Part shown: positions 37,517 to 50,400 of the stretch, piece by piece | How positions within the stretch are numbered: position 1 is the first letter of the stretch | Layout of the letters: each line of letters begins with the position of its first letter | DNA from: Kudoa neothunni | Taxonomy: Eukaryota > Cnidaria | Length of the DNA stretch: 64,000 nt | Reading direction: 5' to 3' | Assembly: GCA_964304625.1 (NCBI GenBank) | Contig: OZ199838.1 | Span: 10,540,001-10,604,000, forward strand | Notes under the pieces: generated by a model | Database searches by the model: none | What the model was told of the DNA's origin: nothing | What the model saw: only the letters and a program-made list of their open reading frames with translations | Program-made: the position numbers and the translations under genes

Positions 37517-38086
37517 CAGTGGTTCTCAAACTTTTTTTGCAATGGAACCCTTATCTAAATTAACCCATTAAGGTCAGATCAAGAAACCTTGATGAATTAA
37601 TACTGATTATAATAAAACAATACTTTATTTGCAACACACTATTCGATATTGGAATAGCAATTAAGTTTATAATAAAAAAGATAAATTAAAACCATTATTA
37701 TATTGGAACATATTCCGTGTTTTTTGAACTAGCGCTCGTAGATCATTCGTTTGCAAGTTCACCCATTTCTCTGTCTTCTTTAGACGATGTTTTCCTACTG
37801 ATTATGTTTAAACACCGATCCATTGTAGGGCTTTTGGATTAATCAAACTAATTTGTTGAATAAAGGAAATATTGGTATCAACAGCAAAGCAACAAAAACT
37901 TCCTGCAGGTGCGTTGGTGCGTAGCTAACCGACAAAATTCAGCTATCACGTATCGCCAGTGTTGTCTTATTTAGCTATCAATGAAAATTCACTGACATCA
38001 TAAGATACGACCTGTACCAATTTCTAATAATATGATTAAATGTTGTTTTCATTGCAACTTTGTGGAGCCCACTTTGAGAACCGTTG
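37517..38086. mobile_element. hAT-type MITE
   Basis: A 570-bp element bounded by inverted tips: CAGTGGTTCTCAAACTTTTT at the left and, read inward from the right, CAACGGTTCTCAAAGTGGGC. CAGTGGTTCTCAA tips are classic hAT (Charlie-like) ends. The 8-bp flanks ctctactc and ctttagcc match at 5 of 8 positions, as for an eroded target duplication. No transposase was seen inside. Confidence 0.7.
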
Positions 38087-38437
38087 CTTTAGCCAACTAA
38101 AGTTAATACTATCATTTAATTTAATTCGAAATAAAAGATAGATTCGGCAGGCTATTTCAGCTAAAATAAGTTTTTATATTTGCGAAATAATAACATGCAT
38201 TAGATTTGCATCTCGAATTTTAGCCCTCAGTAATTTTAAGGCGCATAGAATGAAAGGTAAATTTCCAGTACCTAATCCTAACGAAAAACGCAGAAACAAC
38301 AATAATTGATAATTTGAGAAAATAAGATATAGGTAGAGTTGAAAACATCGTCAAAAAACCATATATAAAGTAATGAATTCGACGATAAAAATGTCGAATT
38401 CAGAAGTAAATTTTTAGTGGGTGCATAGTAGAAATAT
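38087..38437. other. 3' flank of SETD3
   Basis: AT-rich, no separate gene seen. It should contain the SETD3 3' untranslated region. Confidence 0.4.
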
Positions 38438-40143
38438 TTAGGAGGCTTTTGTGGATAGATATAAGGCTGGTGCATCCTTGATGGCAATATCCAGATCATT
38501 TATCACTTTTTGTAGGATTTTTTTCTCGTTAACAATGTAGTGTCGACAGTTGACAGAGATGTAGTTGTTGGATTTGACAGGTGGGAGTGAGTCTTCATTT
38601 ACGTAACCGCTTAAAATGAATTGCACATGAGTTTTCAATTGGTTTAATGATTTTAATTCGGTTTCTAATGAAAGGGCAATATTTCCATTAACTTTAGCTT
38701 TCAGATCTGGTCCCCAAACATTAGCAAGTTGTTGTTTTTCGTCAAGGGTGCAGTTCAGCAGGCGATAAATCAGTCTAAGGTCACCAGACCAGGCGTTAGA
38801 ATACAAGCTCAGAGGATGATGGAAAGAATCTTGAAGATCTGCAGCCGTAAGTAGATCCATTCGATTGGATATATCGGCTTTGGTGTTAAGACGATCAATG
38901 CTAACAACGAAGAAATCGTTGGTGTTGTTTTCAAGGTAGAATCCATTGTATATGAATAAAAGTGAAGTGGGTCTCGCACCGTAAAAAATTCGCAGTTCGT
39001 CTCCACTTTGCAAATCATTCGGGCACAAAACTCTACACAGACCACAATCTATATCAAAGTCCACAGAAAATATGGTGTCAGTGTGGTTGCATAAATCCAT
39101 CACTGGTATAAGTCCGAGTGTGTGTTGGCCGCTTTTTGAGGAAGTAGGGATGGGATTCATTCGAGTCATCACAGTTGAGGCTGCCCAAAAATAATCCCGC
39201 AAATTAAATTTATCTTTCAGGTGATATTTTTTCACAAGCGCGCCGATCGGTTTGGAAGAAGATTCATTCTCGATAAATTTCATATGCAAATACACATATT
39301 GTCTCACACATGAAGTCCACAAACTTAAAGCATCCCAATACAATGGTGATCCTTTCAACGAAGCGAAATCATCGACCGAAAATTCACACACGTTGTTATA
39401 GGAAGATGGTAACGAATCCAAATAGACTTTCCATGGAGAATCATTTTTCTTATAGCATTCAATTAGTAGTCCAAACGCCAGTAATATATTTGGCATAGTA
39501 TTGAGCAGTGGATCATTTTTAGCAACTTCTCCAATAGCTGAGTCTTTCATGAAATATTCTGCAGTTAAAATAAGGTTTTTAGGGATCTAAATCGACATTA
39601 ATTTCATTCCAACTATAATTCATATATACTTTGAGCACTTCTTCTCCTCTTTTCATGTTTTTTGTCACCTTCAACCCAAATCCCTCATTGTCTAACGATG
39701 AGCTCGATGTATGCTGCATAATATCGACACCTTGAAGATCTACAGCACCATTTCCCATCCAATCAAGTAACTGTTTTAACTAAATTATTTTTAAAATAAA
39801 AACAAGCACAGATATCTATCAATAGCAATATAATGAATGCTATTACTCGTTGATATCTATCAATACTCTTCAACCATGGAGTTATTGTTGGTTTAGCTGT
39901 GCATTTTTCAACCTCTGCCAACAACTTTCGAATCTTCAGGTGATATTCCATCAAATCATCTTCATTGGTGATGGTAGAAAATTGGCAGCATATTCGGAAT
40001 ATTTCCATTAGCTTTCCTTTCAAAGTAGGATCGGTTGCTTCATCCATGACAACCTGCGATAAGGTGGAACGCACAGTTTTAATTTTGTTGATAATGTTAT
40101 TGATATTTTTTTGCGAAAGGTATTCAATTCCGTCCGAATTCAT
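38438..40143 (-). CDS. SETD3: Actin-histidine N-methyltransferase SETD3
   Basis: A SET-domain enzyme with a Rubisco-LSMT-type substrate-binding domain. In animals SETD3 methylates a conserved histidine of actin. Three exons join in phase: 40143-39847, 39770-39630 and 39586-38438, with introns of 76 and 43 nt. Exon 2 ends the N-SET start (LLDWMGNGAVDLQGVDI, NEGFGLKVTKNMKRGEEVLK) and exon 3 opens IPKNLILTAEYFMKDS (human VPRKLLMTVESAKNS). Later landmarks are YFWAASTVMTRMNPIPT, LGLIPVMDLCNHT with the SAM-binding Asn-His, and GDELRIFYG with the catalytic Tyr. From the first in-frame ATG the product is 528 aa, against about 594 in human; the C-terminal acidic tail is absent. The frame stays open upstream to 40230 without a Met (PKNKSSWTATKSF, resembling the family's basic start), so a further 5' exon is likely. 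Divergent from SDA1. Confidence 0.93.
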
Positions 40144-40230
40144 GTCAATATGCAACCTGACAAAGGATTTAGTTGCAGTCCAAGACGACTTATTTTTCGG
40201 GATTACGACTAATTCATCACTATGGAGTTT

Positions 40231-40570
40231 TCATAATATTTTAATTACATCAAAATCAGCTCTAGTAATATAGAAATACAATTGCCGGCGAATTCAACTC
40301 TCGGTATTATCTAATAATCCCTTTTTTTCAAAAACGACAGTTAACATTGATATTGGATGATGGTAGGCGAAAGCGATTATGTAAATATGTAAATAGATTG
40401 ATTAATGACTTTTTTAGAAACTATCTTATTCAATAATAAAAAATCGTATGCCATATATTTCAGGATTGTTTCAACTATATTTTAAAGATCATCAAAATTA
40501 GGGAAAAGTTTCGGTAATCTTCGGCTGCGCCTCACCCCAATTTGTTGGTCCGGCGATTCTTTTTTTATTA
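40231..40570. promoter_or_regulatory. Shared SETD3/SDA1 divergent promoter
   Basis: About 340 bp separate the upstream limit of the SETD3 open frame from the SDA1 start. Both transcription starts, and probably a short 5' exon of SETD3, must lie here. No specific motif stood out. Confidence 0.45.
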
Positions 40571-43141
40571 ATGCCTCCTACAACACCTGGCGCAACCAAT
40601 ACTCATTATTATGGTTCAAATGAAATTGTTGACCATGTTGAGTTGGTTGCACGTATAAAAAAAGATCCTCTTTGTCATCAAGATAATTTTATCTCACAGT
40701 ACAACCATTTTGAGCGACTTTGCCAATTGTTGACTTTGGAACCTTCTTCAATGAACGAGAATCTGCTCCAGCTGATATCTTTTATTAGTACTGTACTCCA
40801 CAATTACAAACAATACACTGAGAAATTTGTTAACAATTTGGTGACCCTCATAGAAAGTTATGGCTATGTAAAATGTGATATTTTCTTTTTATTATGTATA
40901 TTGGTAAATTTAGCAATTGGAATCCACAATTCGATTGGTTATTTGTAAGGTATTGTTGAAGCAACAACGACAAAACAATATTGAACCTCTGAAATTGTAT
41001 CAAATATTAGTTGGCCTCTTCAATTGTAAAGATAAAATTCTGAGAAAATCGTTACAACATCTTATTATTACCAATATCCAAAACTCGAATCGAAAACACT
41101 ACAACAATCGGATAAATCTCTCTATTCAAGGCTATTTTTTCAAAATGTTACAACAAACCTCGACAATTAGCATTAGTGACAATGAGCCTATTATTTTGGC
41201 AATTCTTAACATAGTGATATCACTATGGAGAAAAAAAGTTTGGACAAACGATAAAACAGTTAACATGATTAGTTATGTGTGCTTTAGTGAAAGTTACAAG
41301 GTGATTTTTGTGTTTATTGAACACAGTTTTTCGCATAGCGTTTGTAAATCATTGGAACTCTTTTGTTCTTTATTAATTATGTTTTTGTGTTCTTTTTTAC
41401 AAATGATCTTGCATTATTATGTTCTTTTGTTGTTGATTATCTTATGCGTAATTTGTTTGGTTGTAGGTGAGCTTTACCGCCATCAAATTCTTCTTGGCTA
41501 TTAACAACACCACAGACAACGAAAACCAAAGCGACGATGAGTTGGATGATCCAAATGGCGATGAAGTCAAAAGAATGAACGCCCTGATGCTCATCAAAGC
41601 CAACAAATGTGACACCAAACCTACAATCTCAAGAACATCCCGAAAAAAAAAACGCAAACTCGATAAAGCGTTAGAATATATGGCCAACATTGAAAAAAAG
41701 AAAAAAGCACGGCGTGTGGATCAGTCGGTAGGAGATAGTTCCGCTATTCGTTTGTTGAACGATCCACAATCGTTTGCGTTGGATTTATTGAAAAAATTTT
41801 CTAAATCCAAAAACAGATTCGAGATGAAATTAATGATCATTGAATTAGTTGCGCGTGTGATCAGTATTCATACACTTATTATTCCCAATTATTACACTAT
41901 TGTGCAACGTTATTTGAGACCCCATCAAGAAAACGCTGTTCGCATCCTGACCGCTCTTGTTCAGTCATGCCACAAACTCGTACCAGATGAATACATTTGT
42001 GCGTGTATCAAGACTATTGCTGCCAATTTCATCTCACAGCACTCCGCCTCAGAAATCGCCGCGGTTGGAATGAACACTATCAGAGAAATCTGCTGGAGAT
42101 CTCCAACTGCCATTGAAGAGTCACTTGCTCAAGAACTCGTTTCCATGGAAAAGGGAATCAATGGTTCTAAGGGTATCGATAAGGTACTGGCAATAGCGTC
42201 CAAGTCATTATTACAAACCCTGCGAGTTGTGAACCCGAAAGTGCTTTTGAGAAAAGATCGTGCTCGCCCCCTTCTACCAAAATCTCGTCAGCAGTTGATC
42301 GATTCTTTAAATGAAACTGACGACCCTTTAAATGCGCTCGGGGGTCCTAAAACTCATACAACTATTCCAGGGTTAGAATATTACGATAATCTAGCTGATA
42401 ATCAATTTGAAAATGAGTCACAAGATATGTCTGAAGATGATGAAGATAGTATTTTGGAGGATGATGAAGGTGAAGATGGTACTTTAGAGGAGGAGGAGGA
42501 GGAGGATGATGATGATGAAGATAGTGTTGATATTGAGAGTGATGAATGTGAAAATATTTCGCTGACCGGTCAAACATTGAATAGCGAAGTGATGTGCTCA
42601 CGGTTTCTTACTGATGAAGAATTTCGAATGATTCGACGCCAAAAAATGAAACAAGATGCAAAAAAATTGGCTGAAAGTTTAGGAAACAAAAAACACAAAG
42701 CATCCAACCTCGATGATGACAACTCCAGTGATATTGACGACAATTCGATTCATCACGATGATATTATTGGAGTTGAGACAGTGGGTTTTGTTAGCGGATT
42801 GAAAAGGAAGCACACAAATCCTGATTTTGTATCATCATCCACTCAAAACTTTTCGACCAACAAAAAGACTCCCGATATGAGAAAACAAGCCAACGCTGAA
42901 TTTCGTAGCAAAGTCTTCAATGATTGGAGATTCAACCCAAAGGCTAGCATAACTCAACGTGAAAAGAATAAATCCAAACCTTTCATGATGATCAAAAATA
43001 AACGACAGGTATTGTGTAATCCCTTCATATTTTATGTGTGAATATTTGATTTAGGTGAAAGGCAAAGTTAAGAAATCTATCAGAGATAAGATTGCCACAC
43101 TTCGAAAAACAATAAAAAATGCCGGGAAAATTCGGCGTTAA
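40571..43141 (+). CDS. SDAD1: SDA1 / SDAD1, 60S ribosome export factor
   Basis: The nucleolar protein SDA1 is needed for 60S subunit maturation and export. Four exons join in phase: 40571-40867, 40914-41300, 41467-43008 and 43055-43141 (introns 46, 166 and 46 nt), giving 770 aa (yeast about 767, human 687). The NUC130/SDA1 helical region is clear: RIKKDPLCHQDNFISQYNHF, then FNCKDKILRKSL, WTNDKTVNMISYVCFSESYK, SAIRLLNDPQSFALDLLKKF and YLRPHQENAVRILTALVQS. A long acidic run follows near 42480-42530 (EEEEEDDDDED), then the SDA1 box ending KNKRQ|VKGKVKKSIRDK with a basic tail. Internal Met starts at intron edges are spurious. It should be expressed constitutively with ribosome genes. Confidence 0.95.
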
Positions 43142-44010
43142 TATTTCTATTAGTCTTTAGTGTGTAGATCTGTACGTAGGTTTTTGTTTTAGAAAAGGGG
43201 TTTTTATTTTTCCGAGCTTATTGTTGTGATTTTTGTTATTCTGGTGTACAAGATCGAAATTCCGAGTGCTTATGGTTACTGTTGACGCGCGGCAAACGGA
43301 GAATCTGAAACTACAGTTAGAATTTGATACATCGAAGTAAAACACTGTAGAATTTCGGATTTATAACATGTGAACTCTCGTAAACTTAATGCATCGTATA
43401 ATAACGATTGGAACGATCGTTTAAATTAGCAGTTGCCATTTTCGTGCACATACTAAACGCATTTGAGACCCATTTATTTTTTTCGAAGATCTGAAAATTT
43501 TCCAGTTCCTATGTAAAAATTCGGTAATAGTAAGATTTTATAATGTAATGGTGTATTGTTAATACAACGACTATATGTATATCATACAGATATTGCACTT
43601 TTTACGGCTTATGGGTGCAGAGGAATTGACGTTAAATGCGAAATTGCTTTTTCTAATTAAGAAAATTCTTATAAAGCGTCGAGTGATGAAGCTGGGTTTA
43701 TAGATATTAGTTAGGGAACTGGATGTTAATACGCAGAATCGCATCATTGCGAGGGCGTCACGTGTCACGTCTTTAATTTATTTCCATTCATTGTGGCTAA
43801 TGATGCCTTTTTTTCTGATGTTCCTTTTTAAGACTTTTTCATTTTAGTTTTTTTACCCTTCTAAATTACATGAAAATTTATATCCTCCAAATGACCCCAC
43901 GTTTGTCTTTGATAAAATATTTCATAAAATAATAATTTGTTATTTTAGAAGTTTTTAAAATATTTTATCGATTATATATTCAGTAATGTCATAAATCACA
44001 TCATGTAATA
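43142..44010. other. Spacer after SDA1
   Basis: Holds the SDA1 3' end. A plus-strand frame at 43609-43695 (MGAEELTLNAKLLFLIKKIL...) and another at 43712-43780 look weakly coding, but no family or splice-joined gene could be made. Confidence 0.3.
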
Positions 44011-44080
44011 CAATGTTTCCCAACCTTTTTTAGCCATGACCTATATTTTTTCCAAGAAATATCCGGTGACCCACGTAGAT
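44011..44080 (+). repeat. hAT-type transposon end
   Basis: CAATGTTTCCCAACCTTTTT followed by AGCCATGACC and a GGTGACCCACG word inside is typical of hAT tips. Its partner is uncertain; the nearest inward-facing tip is at 46287-46319, which encloses the MULE below, but no matching target duplication was found. Confidence 0.5.
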
Positions 44081-44586
44081 ATATTAAATGTTTACTAGAA
44101 TTAAGTTATTTTTTAAATTATAATTATATCCAGTATTATATATAATTTAAATTGTATACATTATCATAATTATTTTTAATCTGTTAATCTAAAAATATTA
44201 TTTAGCACTAATTTTAGTGGACCTTTGATGTAATAATATTTTACTTGAAACGAATATTATAAAACCATCAAGCTACTCCTGTATTGACTTATCACTTTTG
44301 GTTTTTGTTGATTTGCGTGATATTCTCGCATTTTAATTATTTTAAATATAATTATTATATTTGTAATATTTATTATTAGTTATTTGTACGAAATTAGTTT
44401 TTGGTCTAAATGATATAATCAATGAAAATTTAAAAATTACTAGCATTTGTTAGCTTTTTTTCTTCCATATTCAATGCAATGAACACAAAATATGTTTTTA
44501 TTTATAATTTCTTTCTATCCATATAAAATATTTAGTCACATATTTAGCATGTTTTCTTTTAAATTCAATACGGGTATGACGAAATT

Positions 44587-45830
44587 TTGCCAGAGATATA
44601 TTTACGCGCGTGCATGAATATGAGTGAAAATATTGAAAATACTTTCACAATTTTAAAAACTCGCAAAAATAATGACATGATCCTATACAAAGGTTATCTC
44701 TACGTGAAAGTTTACCAAAATAATCTATACAAATACTGGAGATGCCAAATAAGGAAGTGTAGAGGGAGATTGCGAACTTCCCCCTCTGTTGGTATTGATT
44801 CCCTTACAGAAGTTGGATTCCATAATCATATAATTGGTGATAAGGATGTGAAAAAAAAAATGTTCGAACAAAAAATAAGAAACAGCAGAAAATACGGTGT
44901 ATCCAACCAGAAAAGTTTTTTCCGTTGGTTCAACTGGAGAAAATATAAATAATATTCCTATATGCTCTAAAAAGTCGATTTATAAAAACATAAAAAATAT
45001 TCGTAAGTGACAAAATATCAAAACTATCCCAATTTTCAAATGCTACAATGAATTAAAAACAAACAGAAATGAGTCCTTCTATTTATATGACTTAGGATCA
45101 GAAGACAAGAAACGAATTATTATTTTCACGACAGAAAAAACTTTAATCCATTTGAGGAATTTAGATTATTGGATGGCGGATGGCACATTCAATGTTGTTC
45201 CAAATGAATATTGTCAATTGTACACTATCCATGGGGCTGTCTTCAACAAAGTTTTTCCACTAGTGTATATTTTAATGAGTGATAAATTACAGAAGAATTA
45301 CGAAAAGTTACTTAAAATTTTAGCAGAGAAGGAAAAAGTTGCGCCACCGAAGAACATAATTATTGATTTTGAATTGGCTGCGTATGATGCTTTCAGAAAA
45401 TTTTCGTCAAATTCAGCCCATGTTTGTTTGTTCCACTTTGGACAATATATATATCGTAAGGTACAAAAATTAGGTTGTTCGAAGGAGTATGAAACCGACG
45501 AAGATTTCAAAATATTTTTTTAACGCTTGACATCTCTTGCATTTGTCCCTCCTAATTCCATTCTTTATGAATTTGAGAAACTAAAAATAAAATCAAAGAA
45601 GTTTGAGAAATCTAACATAAAATTGTTAACGGAATACTTTCAGAAATATTTCATCCAAAATACCCATTAGTAGCATGGAATGCTTACGATCGAGTCCTAA
45701 ACAATATTAAACTCACTTCAAATTCGACGGAAATTTTTAATCGTCATTTTTATTCACGCTTCGAGCAATTCCATCCTGAAATACTCATTTTTATTCAAAA
45801 ACTGAAGTAACATCAGACTATTGTATAACA
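44587..45830 (+). pseudogene. FLYWCH-MULE transposase, decayed
   Basis: A plus-strand Mutator-like transposase in pieces. At 44620-44952 a FLYWCH zinc finger reads YKYWRCQIRKCRGRLRTS and ends VGFHNHIIGD (C, C, H-x-H). At 45152-45523 the MULE domain reads LDYWMADGTFNVVPNEYCQL, then NIIIDFELAAYDAFRKF with the second catalytic Asp, and HVCLFHFGQYIYRKVQKLGC. Remnants to about 45830 (EIFNRHFYSRFEQFHPEI) are in other frames. At least three frame breaks or stops separate the blocks. No terminal repeats were seen. Confidence 0.8.
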
Positions 45831-46286
45831 GAGACAAGGTACAAATTCGAAAGTAAAACTTGAAACGTAACATAATAAAAAGTATACCATTAAATGATGG
45901 ATCTCAAATTTAGACAGAACAAGTTAAAATTACGTCGTGGTTTTATTTTTATGGATATAGATTATTTCTAAGTAGATAAAAATGCAGACAACCTAATTAC
46001 AGCTTAAGAATATAAAAATGTTATTTTGAAAGATAACAAAGTTACGATTTTACATGAAAATAGCGATAGTTAGTTTTTGGAAACTGAACAGGTTTAATAT
46101 AAACTATTATCATACTGCGCCATTTCGTAGAATAAATTATCATATCCCATTTTTTGAATCGAAACTAAATGATATCAAAACAACCTGAAATAGTATTGCA
46201 CGCATTACGTCCTTACATGATTTAAACGGGGATTAACCAAAATTACGAAGTGAATAAATTAAGATTAATTTTTAAATTTAATCTAG

Positions 46287-46319
46287 AGTGACTCCGGCAC
46301 CCCCTATATGGAAACACTG
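46287..46319 (-). repeat. hAT-type transposon tip
   Basis: The same family as 1784-1817; read on the minus strand it starts CAGTGTTTCC and continues to a GC-rich GTGCCGGAGTCAC. Confidence 0.5.
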
Positions 46320-46329
46320 AGCTAAAGGA

Positions 46330-47040
46330 TAGAAGTATGTTTCATGTCTATTTCGACAATTTCTTCACCTCCTAAAAATTATTGGTTGAATTGAAAAGAA
46401 GAAGTGTTAATGCTACTGGAACAGTGAGGATGAACCGAACGTCAAATTGTCCCTTGACGACTCCGAAAGTAATGAGTAAAAACCACTGAGTCTACCATGA
46501 ATATTTCAAAGATTCTAGAACTGAGATCAACTGTATTGAATGGAATGATACTAAGCCTTTTACTCTTCTTAGTAATTTTCTTACTGTTGAAACAATTCAA
46601 CATGTGAAAAGTTACTGCGAAGCAAAAAAGCGATATGTATCGATTGAACAACCTCAAATTTGTCATATGTACAACAAGTATACGGGTGGTGTTGATACAG
46701 TAGACAATTCCGTATCTTGCTACAGAATAAGAATTCGCTCTAAAAAATGGTACTGGTCTCATCTTACTAGCATGATATCGCTTGCAGCAGTTAATTCATG
46801 GAGAGTGTTTAATTACAAAAGCAAAGAAAAAATCAATTTATTAAATCATATTAGATACAATGTAACCAACTTGATCAGTATAGATAATTCTGAAAAATAA
46901 ACATGTCGATCATCCATCGCAAATATCCATGCTGTGTCATTGTGTAGCCGAACTATGATGAGTACTAATGCTGGGAAAAGGAGACGAAGATGTGTTGTAT
47001 GTAAGACTATCTACTTTTGTCAAAATTATATTTATGATAA
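46330..47040 (+). pseudogene. piggyBac-like transposase fragment, C-terminal half
   Basis: The plus strand reads VYFDNFFTS, then a stop, then KLLVELKRRSVNATGTVRMN and CPLTTPKVMSK, all piggyBac landmarks. The open block 46604-46900 reads ICHMYNKYTGGVDTVDNSVS, then CYRIRIRSKKWYWSHL and AAVNSWRVFNYK, the C-terminal catalytic region. RRRCVVCK near 46985 is the start of the usual C-terminal Cys-rich finger. The N-terminal half is missing. Distinct in sequence from the copy at 1960-3381. Dead. Confidence 0.85.
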
Positions 47041-47457
47041 ATTCTCGATAGATTTTCATAACAAACAGTAGTCTACTCTCTTATCGATATAAAACTGTTT
47101 ATTTTTCGCGCATTCTATGACACAACGTCTAATTAGAAAATCGCACGTCAGTGGGTTTTCGTTCCCTTTTCGGCCCTTTAGTAATTTTGCTGTTTTCCTA
47201 GAAAAATTACTTTTTTAGTTAATAGTAATTTAATTTCGCTATTAAAAGATTATTTTCAACTTATATTTTGAATTATAAGGAAATTTAAATAATGGACTCG
47301 AAATAGTTTTAGTCTGCTATCATCAGAAATCAAAAATTATTACCTCAATAAGTTTAAAACGTTATAACTTGCTACTCATATTTTTTTATTTAATATTTAG
47401 AAAGAATAATTTGATACAGATGTTCGTTGAAAACCATTATCATCCCATCTAACCCGC
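47041..47457. promoter_or_regulatory. 5' flank of ESS2
   Basis: About 400 bp between the piggyBac fragment and the ESS2 start. It must contain the ESS2 promoter. AT-rich, with no motif recognised. Confidence 0.35.
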
Positions 47458-50400
47458 ATGCGCAGAGAATCTACTAGCGAAAGTTGCTCCTCTTCTGAAG
47501 ATGAGTCTTCAAAATATGTGCTGCCCGAAAATATATATGTTAAAGTAGCTATATTTTTTATAAAACTCATTAATTTTCAATTACGATAGAAAATGGAAGA
47601 GATAATTGAGAAAAGATATTTCCCTGACAATAATCAGATGCGGTCCGTGTTGGCCGGGGATTCACATGCTAATAAAGTTGAAAATAAAGATGATTCCACT
47701 GTTCGCCCCGACTATACACCGTAAATTAAAAAATCATTTGAACAACGATCATAATAGAATGTCTAAGCACTTTGGATCAATTGAAACGATTAGAGTCAGA
47801 AAATCATACACCGAGCACAAATATGACGTTAGATGAATTTTTAAAAACTTATATGGGCGAGGATAATGCATCTTATGAAAAGTTGGCCAGTAAAGAACGC
47901 TTGAAGCAGTTGGAAGAGTACAAACATTTTTACAAGCATGAAGACCAACGTTATTTGGAAGCACCACCAGGTAGTGTAGATTGTTTGTTCGATTTTGTAT
48001 GCCATGAGGATGTAATAATGACTTTCACATAGACAAAGATGGTAGACTGCATATAATGAGTCATAACGCATGGAAACACACCACAGAAAATGCGCTTATG
48101 TTCAATCCTACAGGCGCTGAATATACTCCAGAAGAACTGTTGAATAAGAAGCGCCAAGGCGTACCGGATATTGATCCAAAAGCCACTCGTATACAGCTCA
48201 CCGTAGACCCATCTGTTAAAATGAAGCTGCATCAAATAAAAAAAGATAAACTAGAAGATAGATGGAAACAAGGGAAATTAGGGATTGATGGAAATTTCAA
48301 CTGTAACCCAGATTATCAGACTAGCACAGCCACTGGCAATGAACATTCAACGTTGGTTGATTATGCACAACCTGAAGCTCAAGGTATTGAATATTAGGTT
48401 CTCTTAAAGGAATTTTCTATGTAAAATATGTAGTACCCGCATCACCGTTAATGACCTGGGGTCACATTGATTCAACACCATGCCGCTTGGAGTCATCCTC
48501 GAAAAAGTCGGTGGGAGAATTTTCGATCGCTCCAATCTCAGAACGCGAAGAAATTGCGTACAATCTAGGAAGTGGTATATCGAAAAATAATGCCAATTCA
48601 ATTTTTAAAACGCCCACAATCACCCCAAAGTAGTTGATATTCATAATTAACATATTTAGCTGTAAATTACGTTTAAAAATATTCCTTCGAGCGAGGTAAT
48701 TTATGTTTACAAAGATTAACTAGTTCTACTCCATATTGTTCACATAAAATAAGCGATTGCCTATTGAGCTTATCTGAAACTGAAATATAAGACAAGTCAT
48801 ATATTAATTTTTTCATTGAATAAGGAAAATGGAAGTGGTTATTCTCATGGTAAATATTAATCCAAATTTGCATACACGCATGTCCAATGTCAATTTTTAA
48901 CCCAAGCAACTTTCACTGACAAGTTGCATTTGGATATAATTTTTTTGAATTGACTTTATTGAATTATTTCTGACCCGGCGCTTCGCTCTTGGGGTGTGAA
49001 GTAACTAAATGTGGTCAAAATAAACGGTATCTGAATATTATTTCCTATGCCAATATCAACTTTCAATTTTTAATCTCAGCAACTCCAACTTACAAATTCG
49101 TTATAGATTTAATTTTTTAGAATCTGCTATATTTAATTATTTTCTTTGCCAATATCAACTTTCAATTTGTATACTGGGTAGGTTTTATAATCGAAGAACA
49201 CGATACATATCACAATTATCCAAAAGCGCTTTTGGTGCACGAGTTACGAAGAAATTCGCTCATTTTTAGCATCACACAGCGTTTATTCACGTATAGTTTT
49301 TAGTAATTTTCAGTGCTCCGTCTTAAAAGATACATGTTTGTATTTCTAATTACAATCAAATAGTAATCGATTTTCTTTTTTTGACACGAACGAAAATGTT
49401 ACAATAAACAGGAGTTGATAATATTCACCTCAGATCTTGTATGATATTAGTTCAGATTGTTCCGTATTAATAATTAATCAAATATTCCGTATAATTTTTC
49501 TGTTTATATAAAATTCTGCGTGATTTATGTGTTATTCCATATTAATTGTTTCATATTTTGAGGAAAAAATAAGAATAACAATATTTACACAGAGAAATTT
49601 GTTATAATAACGAGGAAATACAAATTTGTATAATTTCATTAATTCATTACGTATAATTAGCTATAAAAATACTTTTCTGATGAATACTGCAATCATTTAA
49701 GAATTACAGTATTTAGAGAGTGGCTTAATTCAAATATCCAATTGGGGTTCGTAAATGCCCCCACGATTTACAAGGAGGATTAAAAAGCTTGTTTTTGTTT
49801 AAGTGCTAATTTAGGTAGTATAATTTAGGATTTAATTTAATACACGATAATCATTTTTGAATTAACTGCGAATTTTGCGTTGTAGTTCAAACCGTTGTCA
49901 AGGCTCTTCTGCCAATAATTACTTGTATTACACTATGGTTTTTATTAAAGACAATGCAGCAATTGATTTTATCAAAATATATAAGGAGGATTTAAATTGG
50001 CTTTGCAAATAAAATTGGAGTATAGTTTTTGGTTAGATTTGCTGCTATTTTTGATCACTATTAATTTCGAAATGAAAATTTCCAAGTTCGCAGTAAGTTG
50101 GTTTTTAATTATCCGTATACAGCGACTTATGGGTCGTGTGTAATCAGAAGGGAAATCAAAACCACTACGCACGACACAACTCTTGCATGCGAAATTAAAC
50201 AAAAAATTAGGTTATTATACTTTGACCAACTAGCATATTTATTTAGTTTAATATTTGAATTAATTTATAATGGAACACGATTTAAAATTTGAAGATCCAC
50301 TAAAAAATGTATTATGTAAAATGTTAAATCTTCTTATAAATTATAGATCAAATAATAAATGCAGGTGTGGATTTTGAGGCATCATAAGGAATTCATTAGC

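Noticed and set aside
40917-41504. Long plus-strand frame ending in hydrophobic residues (LLIMFLCSFLQMILHYYVLL)
   Set aside because: The hydrophobic part is translation through SDA1 intron 2; it is not a membrane segment.
42362-42601. Minus-strand His/Pro-rich frame (HHHHPPPPPP)
   Set aside because: It is the complement of the acidic GAG/GAT run of SDA1.
44011-46319. A single hAT element bounded by the tips at 44011 and 46319
   Set aside because: The interior is a MULE and the flanking 8-mers do not match, so the tips probably belong to different insertions.
47606-48071. Several overlapping frames around ESS2 exons 2-4 on both strands
   Set aside because: Shadows of ESS2 exons or read-through of its 47-62-nt introns.
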